From positions 23,143,844-23,207,843 of the forward strand of contig CM044964.1 of NCBI GenBank assembly GCA_024516035.1: a stretch of DNA of 64,000 nucleotides, given 5' to 3'. How positions within the stretch are numbered: the first letter of the stretch is position 1; the number at the start of each line of letters is the position of its first letter. The position numbers and the translations under genes are program-made. The notes beneath the pieces were generated by a model, which was not told the DNA's origin, made no database searches, and was given only the letters and a program-made list of their open reading frames with translations. This DNA is from Bactericera cockerelli. Taxonomy: Eukaryota; Arthropoda; Insecta; Hemiptera; Triozidae. Of the stretch, positions 63,201-64,000 are shown one piece after another.

Positions 63201-63449
63201 CCATTCCAAGGTCATCTCCAATCTGACTCCTCCCATCAACAGTATCCTTTCCAAGGTCAACTCCAATCTGACTCCTCCCATCAACAGTATCCCTTTCAAG
63301 GTCAACTTCAATCTGACTCCTCCCATCAACAGTACCCCTTCCAAGGTCAAGTCCAATCTGACTCCTCCCATCAGCAGTATCCCTACCCCTTCCACCCTGG
63401 ATACTATCCTGGAGGCGGGGCTTACAATGAGGTCCTGCCTCAGTATGAC
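59966..63449 (+). CDS. Cuticle gene 2, exons 2-4: RR chitin-binding protein, frameshifted and partial at the window edge
   Basis: Exon 2 59966-60105 (donor GTAAAA), exon 3 62013-62261, exon 4 63022-63449 (donor GTAAGT); later exons are outside. Exon 2 opens with VLFISAIGMALGTPTG (signal peptide with exon 1), but its frame stops at TAG 60053-60055, while RPVHTVTKSQFHTQDGLG continues in the +1 frame and splices in phase 1 to exon 3. Exon 2 is 140 bases where 139 would keep the frame, so one extra base is present near 60040-60056. Exon 3 holds the RR domain (GQYAYGYSDG, GSYSYLDPHGVVQ, NGFRVAASNLP). Exon 4 has five 15-residue repeats, QQYPFQGQLQSDSSH. The product would be a secreted chitin-binding cuticle protein. 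Either a sequencing error or a disabled gene explains the frameshift. Confidence 0.85.
60106..60614. repeat. Tandem repeat in intron 2 of cuticle gene 2
   Basis: A unit of about 105 bases (AGTTATGGCTAATAAGAATAG, AAATTAATTTTACAAATGTA, AGATTTCAGACCTTCATTA) occurs at about 60150, 60510 and, after the pogo-like MITE, begins again at 61327. A T-run-containing insertion (60240-60480) splits the first. Confidence 0.7.
60615..61321. mobile_element. pogo/Tigger-like MITE, 707 bp
   Basis: Ends CAGTCGAACCTGGATAAACA and the inverted GATAAATGGAACTTGG-type TTATCAGTTCGACTG, flanked by TA at 60613-60614 and 61322-61323. It has internal GGTTTCCTCTTTA repeats and no transposase. CAGT..CGAACC ends and a TA target fit the pogo group. 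Confidence 0.75.
61440..61625. repeat. Imperfect inverted repeat
   Basis: CCAGAAACACTCTCCAGCTC .. TTTCAACCGTCACACAATG pairs loosely with CATTGTGTGACAGTTGAAAG .. GAATGTTTCTAGAACTGG around a centre near 61545. Confidence 0.65.
62421..62620 (+). mobile_element. SINE family tS5 beside a poly-C run
   Basis: A run of about 18 C at 62421-62438 then A6; the SINE starts GTGCACTGGTAGTCAACGCG, with CTAGTCTGGTAATCCAGG, a weak B box GGTTCAAAACCC and GGCCTGGTGGTTACC. It lies in intron 3 of cuticle gene 2. Confidence 0.75.
62621..63021. other. End of intron 3, cuticle gene 2
   Basis: AT-rich; acceptor CTCGTTTTCAG at 63021. No other content. Confidence 0.5.
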
Positions 63450-63682
63450 GTAAGTAATTTATTTTATTTTTATTTATATAATACATGACAAGTAAATGGT
63501 TCATATATATATAACAATGACAGTTTACATAATTTATAATATTTTTAACTGAACTTATGCTAGTTTCTTTTGGCTGTCGTCGCCAGAAAATAAGCAAAAT
63601 ATAGTGGAATAAAAGAAACTGACCTTAGGGCCCGAATTATGAAACAGAATTAGCTTAACTAATTTTACACTTTACTAAATTA
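63450..63682. other. Start of intron 4, cuticle gene 2
   Basis: A GGGCCCGAATTATGAAACAG segment near 63629 resembles sequence at 56954 (GGGCCGGATTATAAAGCAGG), a minor dispersed repeat. Confidence 0.45.
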
Positions 63683-63828
63683 CCGACCTCAGAAGCTTGA
63701 TCGATAAGGTGGCGGACTTGTAACCTGGAGGTCGGTGGTTCAAGTCCCGGATTCAGCGTAGATTTAGTAAAGCGAGTTTGAGTAGTTGTGATATCATGAA
63801 AGTGATTAACACAAATATGATAACTAAT
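63683..63828 (+). mobile_element. SINE family tS2
   Basis: CCGACCTCAGAAGCTTGATCG, B box GGTTCAAGTCCCGG, end ACACAAATATGATAACTAA. Full length. Confidence 0.88.
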
Positions 63829-64000
63829 CCTACACTATTCCTTATCACGTCCTCTGGTGGAAATATCACAAAAACAGAACGCTTTTATATAAGTTAAGTG
63901 ATAGTGGCTTGGATTAACAAATCCTAGATATTTAATCCTGTTTCATAATAAAAAACCTTAGTAGCTGGAACGTTAAGGTATACAACTTTTTTTATCGGCT

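Overview
This window looks like nuclear DNA from an arthropod with a repeat-rich genome. The evidence is two genes for secreted cuticle proteins with the Rebers-Riddiford (RR, chitin_bind_4) chitin-binding domain, introns with GT/AG borders, arthropod-type SINEs, TA-flanked MITEs and very heavy simple-sequence content. I cannot place it below arthropod (pancrustacean, insect or chelicerate). There is no operon, CRISPR or prokaryotic feature.

Layout. 1-17.5 kb has no credible host gene. It holds tRNA-headed and 5S-rRNA-headed SINEs, LINE 3' ends, a LINE coding remnant, minisatellites and MITEs. 17.7-35.0 kb is cuticle gene 1: a 12-base first exon (MYRA) at 17706, a 14.8 kb first intron packed with pyrimidine tracts, SINEs and foldback elements, then exons 2 and 3 (32536-35017). 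The predicted 582-residue protein has two RR domains joined by a Pro/Tyr/His-rich linker. 35-45 kb is repeats. 44949-47997 is a 3 kb inverted-repeat transposon derivative with a zinc-finger-like ORF on one arm and a broken copy on the other. 48418-49854 (minus) is an intronless gene with THEG-type repeats. 50.9-63.4 kb is cuticle gene 2: a proposed 12-base first exon (MYSL) at 50909, exon 2 at 59966 with an apparent one-base frameshift, exon 3 with the RR domain, exon 4 with 15-residue repeats. It leaves the window after 63449.

The two cuticle genes lie in the same orientation, share a split-signal-peptide architecture and similar RR sequences, and look like members of a cuticle-protein cluster. 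Their products would be secreted by epidermis and bind chitin. The THEG-like gene is unrelated and probably acts in sperm or ciliary axonemes.

The most interesting material is in the repeats: a 5S rRNA-derived SINE family whose tail is shared with a tRNA-headed family; MITEs with an empty site visible in the same window; a 201-base-arm palindrome; the 3 kb foldback element; and a tandem, deletion-rich second copy of the region around exon 1 of cuticle gene 2 that may be an assembly artefact.
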